From an uncultured Marmoricola sp. (GTDB lineage Bacteria; Actinomycetota; Actinomycetes; Propionibacteriales; Nocardioidaceae): a stretch of DNA of 17,703 bases. The stretch is taken from contig NZ_CALTZE010000083.1 of the NCBI RefSeq assembly GCF_943913695.1, forward strand, positions 1 through 17,703, written 5' to 3'. A model generated the notes under the pieces. That model saw only the letters and a list, made by a program, of their open reading frames with translations, was not told the origin of the DNA and searched no databases. The position numbers and the translations under genes are program-made. Positions 1-7,318 of the stretch are shown piece after piece; the stretch's first letter is position 1, and each line of letters begins with the position of its first letter.

Positions 1-18
1 CCCCCCCCCCGACCCGCC

Positions 19-402
19 TCAGACGTTGAAGCCGAGGGCGCGGAGCTGCTCGCGGCCGTCGTCGGTGATCTTGTCGGGGCCCCACGGCGGCATCCAGACC
101 CAGTTGATGGTCACGTCGGTGACCAAGCCCTCCAGGGCGCTGTTGGTCTGCTCCTCGATGACGTCGGTGAGCGGACACGCGGCCGAGGTCAGGGTCATGT
201 CGAGCACGGCCGCCGAGGCGTCGTCGATGTGCACGTCGTAGACCAGGCCGAGGTCGACGACGTTGATGCCGAGCTCGGGGTCGACGACGTCCTTCATCGC
301 CTCGAACACGTCGTCCTTGGCGACGGCCGTGGTGGCGCCACCCGTGGCGGCGGGCACGTCGGGCAGGTCGCTGTGGTCGGGGGTCACGGGGTTCTGCGTC
401 AT
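19..402 (-). CDS. sufT: SufT-like MIP18/DUF59-family Fe-S assembly factor
   Basis: The product is 127 residues and belongs to the MIP18 (DUF59, PaaD-like) family. Family members act as accessory factors in maturing Fe-S proteins in the cytoplasm. Visible marks are the DPE motif at residues 41-43 within DVVDPELGINVVDLGLVYDV, the conserved cysteine C76 in TSAACPLTDVIEE, and the terminal WMPPWGPDKITDDGREQL block. The first 27 or so residues look like a disordered extension. The ATG at 402 was chosen because AAGGAGG lies just upstream (plus-strand 407-413) and because it overlaps the sufU stop as ATGA; a longer frame to 480 would run into sufU. It is the last gene of the SUF operon, which points to a role with SUF rather than in phenylacetate degradation. 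Nothing can be said about its downstream neighbour, since the window starts 18 bases past the stop. Confidence 0.93.
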   Translation of the reverse strand: MTQNPVTPDHSDLPDVPAATGGATTAVAKDDVFEAMKDVVDPELGINVVDLGLVYDVHIDDASAAVLDMTLTSAACPLTDVIEEQTNSALEGLVTDVTINWVWMPPWGPDKITDDGREQLRALGFNV

Positions 403-866
403 GCGTCCTCCTTGGGAGCATCGGTCGCGAGGGCGGTGGAGGCGGCGTCCTTGAACGCCATCCAGGAGAGCAGGGCGCACTTCACGCGGGCGGGGAACTT
501 CGAGACACCGGCGAAGGCGATGCCGTCCTCGAGGACGTCCTCATCGGGCTCGACGGTGCCACGCGACTGCATCAGCTCGAGGAAGGCCTCGTGCTTGGCC
601 AGCGCGTCGGTCAGCGACTTGTCGATGACCAGGTCGGCCATCACCGAGGCGGCCGCCTGGCTGATCGAGCAGCCCTCGGTGTCATAGGACACGTCGCGCA
701 CGACGCCGTCGTCGAGGTGCACCCGCAGGGTGATCTCGTCGCCGCACGTCGGGTTGACGTGGTGCACCTCGGACTCGTACGGCGCCCGCAGGCCCGCGTG
801 GTGCGGGTTGCGGTAGTGGTCCAGGATGATCTCCTGGTAGAGGCTGTCGAGGTCCACGCTGCTCAC
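399..866 (-). CDS. sufU: SufU, zinc-dependent sulfur transfer protein of the SUF system
   Basis: The product is 155 residues of the IscU/SufU family. It begins with the typical LDSLYQEIILDHYRNPHHAGL segment. The metal-site residues C41 and D43 (NPTCGDE), C66 (DTEGCSIS) and C130 (ARVKCALLSW) are all present. The insertion between the second and third cysteines is the feature that separates Gram-positive SufU from scaffold IscU. In known systems zinc-bound SufU accepts persulfide sulfur from SufS and passes it to SufBCD. The start is a GTG at 866 that overlaps the sufS TGA stop as GTGA, indicating translational coupling. The stop overlaps sufT as ATGA. Length is normal for the family and no key residue is missing. 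Confidence 0.95.
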   Translation of the reverse strand: MSSVDLDSLYQEIILDHYRNPHHAGLRAPYESEVHHVNPTCGDEITLRVHLDDGVVRDVSYDTEGCSISQAAASVMADLVIDKSLTDALAKHEAFLELMQSRGTVEPDEDVLEDGIAFAGVSKFPARVKCALLSWMAFKDAASTALATDAPKEDA

Positions 867-2131
867 CTGACCTTGAAGTAGTCCTGAGTGGCGATGATTC
901 CCTCGAGGAGGGCGTCCACCTCGCTCGGCGTCGTGTAGAGGTAGGACGACGCACGCGTCGAGCTCTGCATGCCGTAGCGTTTGTGGGCCGGCTTCGCGCA
1001 GTGGTGACCGGCGCGTACGGCGATGCCGCGGCTGTCGAGCAGCTGGGCGACGTCGTGGGGGTGGATGCCGTCGATCTCGAAGGAGACCGCTCCCCCGCGC
1101 TCGGAGGGGTCGAGCGGCCCCAGCACCGAGACACCCGGGATGTCGGCGAGGCCACCCAGCAGCCGGCCGGTGAGCGCCTGCTCGTGACGGTGGATGGCGT
1201 CGAGTCCCACCTCGGAGAGGTAGTCGAGCGCCGCGGCGAGACCCACGGCCTCGACGATCGGCGGGGTGCCGGCCTCGAACTTGTGCGGCGGGCCGGCGTA
1301 GGTCGAGCGCTCCATCGCCACCGTCTCGATCATCTCGCCGCCGCCGAGGAAGGGCGGGAGCTGCTCGAGCAGCTCACGGCGCCCCCACAGCACCCCGATG
1401 CCGGTCGGCCCGGTGACCTTGTGGCCGGTGAAGACCACGACGTCGGCGCCGACCTCCTGGACGTCGACCGGCAGCTGCGGGGCCGCCTGGGAGGCGTCGA
1501 CGACCACGATCGCGCCGACCTCGTGGGCGCGACGCGCGATCTCCGCGACCGGGTTGATGGTGCCGAGCATGTTGGAGACCCAGGTCAGCGAGACCACCTT
1601 GGTGCGCTCGGTGATCAGCTCGTCGATCTGGGAGAGGTCGAGATGCCCGTCGTCGGTCAGCCCGAACCAGCGCAGCTCGGCGCCCGTGCGCTGCGTGAGC
1701 AGCTGCCAGGGCACGATGTTGGAGTGGTGCTCCATCTCGGTGATCACCACACGGTCGCCCTCGCCGACGGCCAGGGGTCCGCGGGCCCACGTCAGCGTGT
1801 TGGCCACCAGGTTGAGCGCCTCGGAGGCGTTCTTGGTGAAGACGACCTCCTCGCGCGAGGGCGCGTTGAGGAAGCGCGCGACGGTGTCACGCGCGGACTC
1901 GAAGGCCTCGGTGGACTCCGCGCCGAGCTGGTGCATCGCCCGAGCCACGTTGGCGTTGTGGCGCTCGAGGTGGTCGACCATCGCGTCGACGACCACCTGC
2001 GGCTTCTGGCTGGTGTTGGCGCTGTCGAGGTAGACCAGCGGCAGGTCGCCCGCGACCCGGCGCTCCAGGATGGGGAAGTCCTTGCGGATGACGTCGAGCC
2101 CGGGCAGCAGCCCGTCGAGGTCGTGGGTCAT
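863..2131 (-). CDS. sufS: SufS, group II cysteine desulfurase
   Basis: The product is 422 residues, a PLP-dependent class V aminotransferase fold enzyme. It removes sulfur from L-cysteine to give alanine and an enzyme persulfide, the sulfur source for cluster assembly. Visible residues include the LDSANTSQKP opening (35-44), the EHHSN segment around H136, the PLP lysine K238 in FTGHKVTGPTGIGVLWG, and the persulfide cysteine C378 in RAGHHCAKP. A further sign is the C-terminal RASSYLYTTPSEVD block. The ATG at 2131 was chosen because it matches the usual N-terminus and has AAAGGA upstream (plus-strand 2138-2143). The frame stays open to 2311, but that extension translates the tandem repeat at 2148-2256 and is not credible. 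sufU overlaps its stop. The 130-base gap to sufC is the largest in the operon. Confidence 0.96.
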   Translation of the reverse strand: MTHDLDGLLPGLDVIRKDFPILERRVAGDLPLVYLDSANTSQKPQVVVDAMVDHLERHNANVARAMHQLGAESTEAFESARDTVARFLNAPSREEVVFTKNASEALNLVANTLTWARGPLAVGEGDRVVITEMEHHSNIVPWQLLTQRTGAELRWFGLTDDGHLDLSQIDELITERTKVVSLTWVSNMLGTINPVAEIARRAHEVGAIVVVDASQAAPQLPVDVQEVGADVVVFTGHKVTGPTGIGVLWGRRELLEQLPPFLGGGEMIETVAMERSTYAGPPHKFEAGTPPIVEAVGLAAALDYLSEVGLDAIHRHEQALTGRLLGGLADIPGVSVLGPLDPSERGGAVSFEIDGIHPHDVAQLLDSRGIAVRAGHHCAKPAHKRYGMQSSTRASSYLYTTPSEVDALLEGIIATQDYFKVR

Positions 2132-2147
2132 CTGCAGTCCTTTCGTC

Positions 2148-2199
2148 TCACCGGGTCTCGAGACGGCCGCTGCGCGACCTCCTCGACCACCCGGGTCCT
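2148..2199. repeat. Hairpin-forming dispersed-type repeat, copy 1
   Basis: This 52-base element runs from TCACCGGGTCTCGAGACGG to CTCGACCACCCGGGTCCT. It matches copy 2 at 51 of 52 positions; the only difference is C at 2167 against T at 2224. It has nested inverted repeats: an outer CCGGGT/ACCCGG pair, a middle GGTCGAG/CTCGA-GACC pair, and an inner GGTCGC-GCA-GCGGCC stem as read on the minus strand. From memory it resembles short palindromic elements scattered between genes in Nocardioides genomes. Confidence 0.85.
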
Positions 2200-2204
2200 G
2201 TATG

Positions 2205-2256
2205 TCACCGGGTCTCGAGACGGTCGCTGCGCGACCTCCTCGACCACCCGGGTCCT
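2205..2256. repeat. Hairpin-forming dispersed-type repeat, copy 2
   Basis: This is the second copy, offset by 57 bases from the first and separated from it by the 5-base linker GTATG. Its inner stem GGTCGC-TGC-GCGACC is a perfect 6-bp inverted repeat with a 3-base loop. It ends 5 bases before the sufC stop codon region on the plus-strand scale. No other copy was seen by eye in this window. Confidence 0.85.
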
Positions 2257-2261
2257 TGGGT

Positions 2262-3020
2262 TCAGACCGTCGCGTTGACGTACTTGTCGTAGCCCTCGGC
2301 CTCCAGGGCATCGGCGAGCTCGGGGCCGCCCTGCTCGGCGACCTTGCCGTCGACGAAGACGTGGACGAAGTCGGGCTTGATGTAGCGCAGGATGCGCGTG
2401 TAGTGCGTGATCAGCAGGACGCCCTTGTCACCGGCGGCCTTGAAGCGGTTGACGCCCTCGCTCACGATCTTGAGCGCGTCGATGTCGAGGCCGGAGTCGG
2501 TCTCGTCGAGCACCGCGACCTTGGGGTCGAGCAGCTCGAGCTGCACGATCTCGTGACGCTTCTTCTCACCACCGGAGAAGCCCTCGTTGACCGAGCGCTG
2601 CGAGAAGGCGGGGTCCATCTTGACCGCAGCCATCGCGGCGTTGACGTCCTTGACCCAGGTCCGCAGCTTGGGGGCCTCGCCGTCGACGGCGGTCTTGGCG
2701 GTGCGCAGGAAGTTGGCGACCGAGACACCGGGCACCTCGACGGGGTACTGCATCGCCAGGAACAGCCCGGCGCGGGCGCGCTCGTCGACGCTCATCGACA
2801 GCACGTCGACGCCGTCGAGGGTCACCGAGCCCTGCGTGACGTGGTAGCGGGGGTGACCGGCGACGGAGTAGGCCAGCGTCGACTTACCCGAGCCGTTGGG
2901 GCCCATGATCGCGTGGGTCTCGCCTTCCTTGATGGTCAGGTCGACGCCCTTGAGGATCTCCTTGGCGCCGTCCTCGGTGTCGACGGAGACGTGCAGGTCC
3001 TTGATCTCCAGGGTGGCCAT
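2262..3020 (-). CDS. sufC: SufC, ABC-type ATPase of the SufBCD scaffold
   Basis: The product is 252 residues, the usual SufC length. It is a soluble ABC-type ATPase that binds SufB and SufD and drives the conformational change needed for cluster assembly. Walker A is GPNGSGKST at 40-48, the signature is FSGGEKKR at 148-155, Walker B is VAVLDETDSGLD at 168-179, and the H-loop histidine is H206 in LLITHYTRIL. The ETDSGLD form in place of EPxSGLD, and the KKRHEI stretch after the signature, separate SufC from transporter ATPases. The ATG at 3020 follows GAAGGAG (plus-strand 3029-3035). A longer open frame to 3230 overlaps the Rieske gene and was rejected. The gene sits 26 bases after the Rieske ferredoxin. 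Confidence 0.97.
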   Translation of the reverse strand: MATLEIKDLHVSVDTEDGAKEILKGVDLTIKEGETHAIMGPNGSGKSTLAYSVAGHPRYHVTQGSVTLDGVDVLSMSVDERARAGLFLAMQYPVEVPGVSVANFLRTAKTAVDGEAPKLRTWVKDVNAAMAAVKMDPAFSQRSVNEGFSGGEKKRHEIVQLELLDPKVAVLDETDSGLDIDALKIVSEGVNRFKAAGDKGVLLITHYTRILRYIKPDFVHVFVDGKVAEQGGPELADALEAEGYDKYVNATV

Positions 3021-3046
3021 GTGTGGTGCTCCTTCGTGGTGGACGT

Positions 3047-3355
3047 TCAGGGGAGGTCGACGAGGACGTCGTCGCCGTCGATCCTCACCGGGTAGACAGG
3101 TACGGGCTCGGTGGCCGGGAGCCCCGTGGGCTCGCCGGTGCGGAGGTCGAAGCGGGAGCCGTGCAGCCAGCACTCGATGGTGCAGTCCTCGACGTCGCCC
3201 TCGGAGAGCGCGACCGCCGCGTGGCTGCACTCGTCCTCGATCGCGAAGACCTCCTCGCCGTGGCGTACGACGGCCACGTCGATCGCGCCCAGCTCCACCC
3301 GCAGCGGGGTGTCGCTGGACAGCTCGGAGAGCGCGCAGGCTCGCTCGAAGGCCAT
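3047..3355 (-). CDS. Rieske [2Fe-2S] ferredoxin in the SUF operon
   Basis: The product is 102 residues of the soluble Rieske / non-heme iron oxygenase ferredoxin type. The cluster ligands are C43-x-H45 (DECSHAAVAL) and C62-x2-H65 (IECWLHGSRFDLRTG). The protein ends with the usual PVYPVRIDGDDVLVDL strand. No membrane segment or signal is visible, so it should be cytoplasmic. The ATG at 3355 overlaps the sufD stop by one base (TGATG), so the two are probably translationally coupled. Its place between sufD and sufC suggests an electron carrier for cluster assembly, or simply a client of SUF. That role is inference; annotation pipelines often name such genes after aromatic dioxygenases, but no oxygenase gene is nearby. 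Confidence 0.93.
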   Translation of the reverse strand: MAFERACALSELSSDTPLRVELGAIDVAVVRHGEEVFAIEDECSHAAVALSEGDVEDCTIECWLHGSRFDLRTGEPTGLPATEPVPVYPVRIDGDDVLVDLP

Positions 3356-4533
3356 CAGGCGCTCACCGGCTCCTCGGCGCGGACGGTGGTGGCCAGCTCC
3401 TCCTCGACCGTGGCGATGAGCTGCTCCTCGATCGACGGCACGCCGATCTTGCGGATCAGGTCCTGGAAGAAGCCGTGCAGCACCAGGCGGCGGGCCTCCT
3501 CCTCGCTCACCCCGCGCGAGCGCAGGTAGAAGAGCTGGTTGTCGTCGAAACGGGCGGTGGCCGAGGCGTGCCCGGCACCCTCGATCTCGCCGGTCTCGAT
3601 CTCCAGGTTGGGCACCGAGTCGGCCTGGCAGCCGTCGGTGAGCACGAGGTTGCGGTTCTCCTCGTAGGTCTCGATGCCCTCGGCGACCTTGCGGATCAGC
3701 ACGTTGCCGATCCACACGGTGTGTGCGCCCTCACCCTGCAGCGCGCCCTTGTAGACGACGTTGCTCTTGGTGCGCGGGGCGTTGTGGTCGGCGAAGAGCC
3801 GGTGCTCGAGGTGCTGGCCCGCGTCGGCGAAGTAGAGGCCGAGCAGCTCGGCGTCGCCGCCGGGGCCGGCGTACTCGACGTTGGCGTGCATCCGCACGAC
3901 GTCGCCGCCGAAGCTGATGGCGCTGTGCCGCACGGTGGCGTCACGCCCGACCCGGATCGCGTCGCGCCCCAGGTGGACGGCGTCGTCGGCCCAGTCCTGC
4001 AGCGAGAGCACGTTGACCTGGGCGCCGTCGCCGACCACGAACGAGGTGGTGGCGCAGTAGCGCGCCGAGCCGGTGTGGCGGACCACGATCGTGACCCGGG
4101 CGTGGTGGCCGATGCGGAAGAGCAGCTGGCCCCACACCACGTCATCGGCGGACTCGCCGTGCAGGTGCAGCAGCAGCGGCTCGTCGCTGTCGAAGTCGGC
4201 GGGTACGTCGATCAGCGCCGCCCCGTCGGCGTTGGCCACCGCGAGGGCGGCCGGACGCTCGTTGGGCGGCAGCTCGCCGAGCTCGCGCGCCTCGGCCGCG
4301 GAGATCGTCGAGAGGGTGATGCCCTCGGGCACCTGGGTCGACCAGGTGAGGTGGGCGTCGGACTTCTCCCCCTCGAGCAGCCCGCGCAGCCGCTTGATGG
4401 GGGTGAAGCGCCACACCTCCTCGCGCCCGGTCGGCACCGGGTGGTCCTCGAGGTCGTAGCTCGGGGGCGGGTTCAGGTGGGAGACCACCTGCTCCTGCTC
4501 GAGCGCGTCACGCACGGAGTCAGTCACAGTCAC
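3355..4533 (-). CDS. sufD: SufD, Fe-S cluster scaffold subunit
   Basis: The product is 392 residues. It forms the SufBC2D scaffold with SufB and SufC in the cytoplasm. The C-terminal two-thirds is the SufBD core, a beta-helix, with the stretch GEGAHTVWIGNVLIRKVAEG near 268-287. The segment EIETGEIEGAGHASATARFDD (about 311-331) follows and holds H322, which aligns with the functionally important SufD histidine. The family-typical LFYLRSRGVSEEEARRLVLHGF helix comes next. The start is GTG at 4533; another in-frame GTG lies two codons later (4527). A weak GAGAGAAGAG sequence upstream fits either, so the exact start is uncertain. sufB ends 48 bases upstream. Confidence 0.94.
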   Translation of the reverse strand: MTVTDSVRDALEQEQVVSHLNPPPSYDLEDHPVPTGREEVWRFTPIKRLRGLLEGEKSDAHLTWSTQVPEGITLSTISAAEARELGELPPNERPAALAVANADGAALIDVPADFDSDEPLLLHLHGESADDVVWGQLLFRIGHHARVTIVVRHTGSARYCATTSFVVGDGAQVNVLSLQDWADDAVHLGRDAIRVGRDATVRHSAISFGGDVVRMHANVEYAGPGGDAELLGLYFADAGQHLEHRLFADHNAPRTKSNVVYKGALQGEGAHTVWIGNVLIRKVAEGIETYEENRNLVLTDGCQADSVPNLEIETGEIEGAGHASATARFDDNQLFYLRSRGVSEEEARRLVLHGFFQDLIRKIGVPSIEEQLIATVEEELATTVRAEEPVSA

Positions 4534-4581
4534 AGAAGCTCTTCTCTCGTCGGAGTCGGGTCGGGTGCAGCGGGGGTCCGC

Positions 4582-5996
<1,415 letters not shown>

Positions 5997-6000
<4 letters not shown>

Positions 6001-6725
6001 CGCGAGACCTTCCTGGTGGGGGGCTGGGTGGTGGACTGCATGGACTGCGTGGACTGCGGGGGTGTCACGGACTGGGTGCCCGGACCGGTGGGGATGCACG
6101 TGGTGCAGACGCCGTCGCCGTGGGCGATCGTCGCCAGCCGCTGCACGTGGCGACCGAGCATCCGGCTGATCGCCTCGGTCTCGGCCTCGCACAGCTCGGG
6201 GAACTCGTGCGCCACGTGGGCGACCGGGCAGTGCTGCTGGCACAGCTGCTCGCCGACGGGCACCTCGCGCACCGAGGCGGCGTACCCCTCCTCGGAGAGG
6301 GCACGCGCCAGGGCCTCGGGCGGGTCGAGCTCGGGGTGCTGCTCGACGACGCCGGTGAAGCGCTGCTCCAGGCCGGCGGCGCGACGCTCGGCGAAGGCCC
6401 GCACCGCCTCGTCCCCCCCGGTCTCGGCCAGGAAGCGGATCGCCTGCACGGCCAGGTCGTCGTAGGCCTGGTCGAAGCGGTCGCGGCCGGCGTCGGTGAG
6501 GGCGAACTCCTTGGCGGGGCGCCCGCGTCCGCGGTGGGTGGTGCTGCGCGGCTCGCGCACCTCGATGGCGCCCTCGTCGGCGAGCTGGTCGAGGTGGCGT
6601 CGCACCGCCGCGGGAGTCAGGTGGAGCCGGGCGGCGAGCGCCGCGGCGGTGGAGGGGCCCTCGACCAGGATCGACCGTGCGACGCGCTCGCGCGTCGGCT
6701 GGTCGGCGGCTCGGGTCAATTCCAC
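5997..6725 (-). CDS. sufR: SufR-type Fe-S sensing transcriptional regulator
   Basis: The product is 242 residues. An N-terminal winged helix-turn-helix of the ArsR/DeoR-like type (about 10-85, including VEGPSTAAALAARLHLTPAAVRRHL) is followed by a helical region. The C-terminal part has cysteines C162, C166, C179, C207 and C210 (QLCQQHCPVAHV, FPELCEAE, VCTTC), which fits binding of an Fe-S cluster. In related bacteria SufR represses the suf operon when clusters are plentiful. The start is GTG at 6725; no in-frame start lies further out, because TAA occurs at 6741-6743. The last 30 or so residues form a low-complexity Thr/Gln/Ser/Pro tail encoded partly by a 9-bp tandem repeat. It heads the SUF operon and is coupled to sufB. 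Confidence 0.93.
6032..6058. repeat. 9-bp tandem repeat in the sufR 3' end
   Basis: Three copies of TGGACTGC plus one variable base (A, G, G) occur in a row. Nine is a multiple of three, so the repeat stays in frame and encodes the TQS/MQS/TQS part of the SufR tail. Copy-number change by slippage would lengthen or shorten the tail without breaking the frame or the sufB coupling. Confidence 0.85.
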
Positions 6726-6736
6726 AACACCAGTGT
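6722..6736 (-). promoter_or_regulatory. Candidate SufR operator over the sufR start
   Basis: On the minus strand the sequence reads ACACTGGTGTTGTGG. I recall a site of the form ACACT-N5-TGTGA being reported for the mycobacterial SufR homologue, and this matches 9 of its 10 fixed positions. The same bases contain the inverted repeat ACAC-CA-GTGT (6727-6736). The site covers the proposed -10 box and the GTG start, a position that suits autorepression. The family site is from memory and the match is by eye. Confidence 0.5.
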
Positions 6737-6761
6737 GCGCTTAATGCTCGGGGGCTTTCAA
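6732..6761 (-). promoter_or_regulatory. Candidate promoter of the SUF operon
   Basis: On the minus strand a TTGAAA box (plus-strand 6756-6761) matches the -35 consensus TTGACA at 5 of 6 positions. After an 18-base spacer comes CACACT (6732-6737), which has the key A and final T of a -10 box. The -10 ends 6 bases before the GTG of sufR, so the transcript would have little or no leader. That agrees with the absence of a Shine-Dalgarno sequence before sufR. Confidence 0.45.
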
Positions 6762-6770
6762 ATAAGGCCC
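6752..6770. promoter_or_regulatory. Inverted repeat between sufR and the DinB gene
   Basis: GGGCTTT and AAGGCCC flank a CAAAT centre and can pair over 7 positions with one G-T. The element includes the proposed sufR -35 box. It could be a protein-binding site or chance symmetry. Confidence 0.3.
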
Positions 6771-6781
6771 GCCTAACCCTG
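6763..6781. promoter_or_regulatory. Partial DtxR/IdeR-type iron box
   Basis: TAAGGCCCGCCTAACCCTG matches the degenerate iron-box consensus TWAGGTWAGSCTWACCTWA at 14 of 19 positions, and the same score is obtained on the other strand. The half-site GCCTAACC is perfect, while the other half is poor. It lies directly outside the proposed sufR -35 box and about 25 bases before the DinB start. Iron control of SUF would make sense, but a 14/19 match is borderline. Confidence 0.35.
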
Positions 6782-6805
6782 GCTCGCGACGGGTACGCCC
6801 CTGAC

Positions 6806-7309
6806 ATGGAGAGCCACGACCTGCTGGCCGACCACGTCGGCCGCATCCAGGAGCTGTACGCCGCCGCGCTCGACGGCCTCGACCCCACCCTCGCGCACCA
6901 GCGTCCCGCCGGGGTCGGCAACCCGGTCGTCTGGCTGCTCTGGCACACCGCCCGGGTGCAGGACGACCATGTGGCGGCGCTCGCCGGCGTGTCGCAGGCG
7001 TGGGAGCGCTGGGCGGACCGCTTCGACCTGCCTCTGCGGCGCGACGACATCGGCTACGGCCACACCTCCGCCGAGGTCGACGCCGTGCGGGTTGAGGACC
7101 TCGGCCTTCTCGGCGGCTACCACGCCGACGTGCACGCACTGAGCCTCGACTACGTCTCCGGCGTCGGCGCCTCCGAGCTCGACCGGGTCGTCGACGACGC
7201 CTGGGACCCACCCGTCACCGCCGGGGTGCGGCTGGTCAGCGTGGTGGGCGACTGCCTGCAGCACCTCGGCCAGGCGGCCTACGTCCGGGGCCTGCTGACG
7301 CCTTCGTAG
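6806..7309 (+). CDS. DinB-family (DUF664-like) putative metal-dependent protein
   Basis: The product is 167 residues with the all-helical DinB pattern. H47 and H55 lie in the helix WLLWHTARVQDDHVAAL, and a third histidine, H153, lies in GDCLQHLGQAAYVRGLL. These can form the usual metal-binding triad. In actinobacteria this superfamily includes mycothiol-dependent transferases and isomerases, but many members have no known role, so no reaction is assigned. The ATG at 6806 was chosen because the consensus N-terminus begins there; the frame is open back to 6677, inside sufR. No Shine-Dalgarno is visible. It is divergent from sufR and ends 9 bases before the ABC ATPase gene. A link with SUF rests on position only. 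Confidence 0.82.
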   Translation: MESHDLLADHVGRIQELYAAALDGLDPTLAHQRPAGVGNPVVWLLWHTARVQDDHVAALAGVSQAWERWADRFDLPLRRDDIGYGHTSAEVDAVRVEDLGLLGGYHADVHALSLDYVSGVGASELDRVVDDAWDPPVTAGVRLVSVVGDCLQHLGQAAYVRGLLTPS

Positions 7310-7312
7310 ACT
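7307..7312 (+). promoter_or_regulatory. TAGACT -10 box for a leaderless ABC transcript
   Basis: TAGACT fits the TANNNT form and occupies positions -12 to -7 relative to the GTG at 7319. That is the spacing expected where transcription begins at the start codon. Its first three bases are also the TAG stop codon of the DinB gene. No Shine-Dalgarno precedes the GTG, which supports a leaderless mRNA. No clear -35 box was seen. Confidence 0.5.
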
Positions 7313-7318
7313 CGCGGC

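Larger units (their letters stand above)
2132..2261 (-). other. sufC-sufS spacer, filled by two repeat copies
   Basis: These 130 bases separate the sufC stop from the sufS start inside an otherwise tightly packed operon. Most of the spacer consists of two tandem 52-base repeats (2148-2199 and 2205-2256). What is left is the sufS ribosome binding site and a few bases after sufC. I see no promoter with both boxes and no U-tract terminator on the minus strand. Continued transcription from sufC into sufS is therefore the simplest reading. Confidence 0.8.

Noticed and set aside
2132..2311. N-terminal extension of sufS
   Set aside because: It translates the tandem repeats and enters sufC. The ATG at 2131 gives the usual SufS start with a ribosome binding site.
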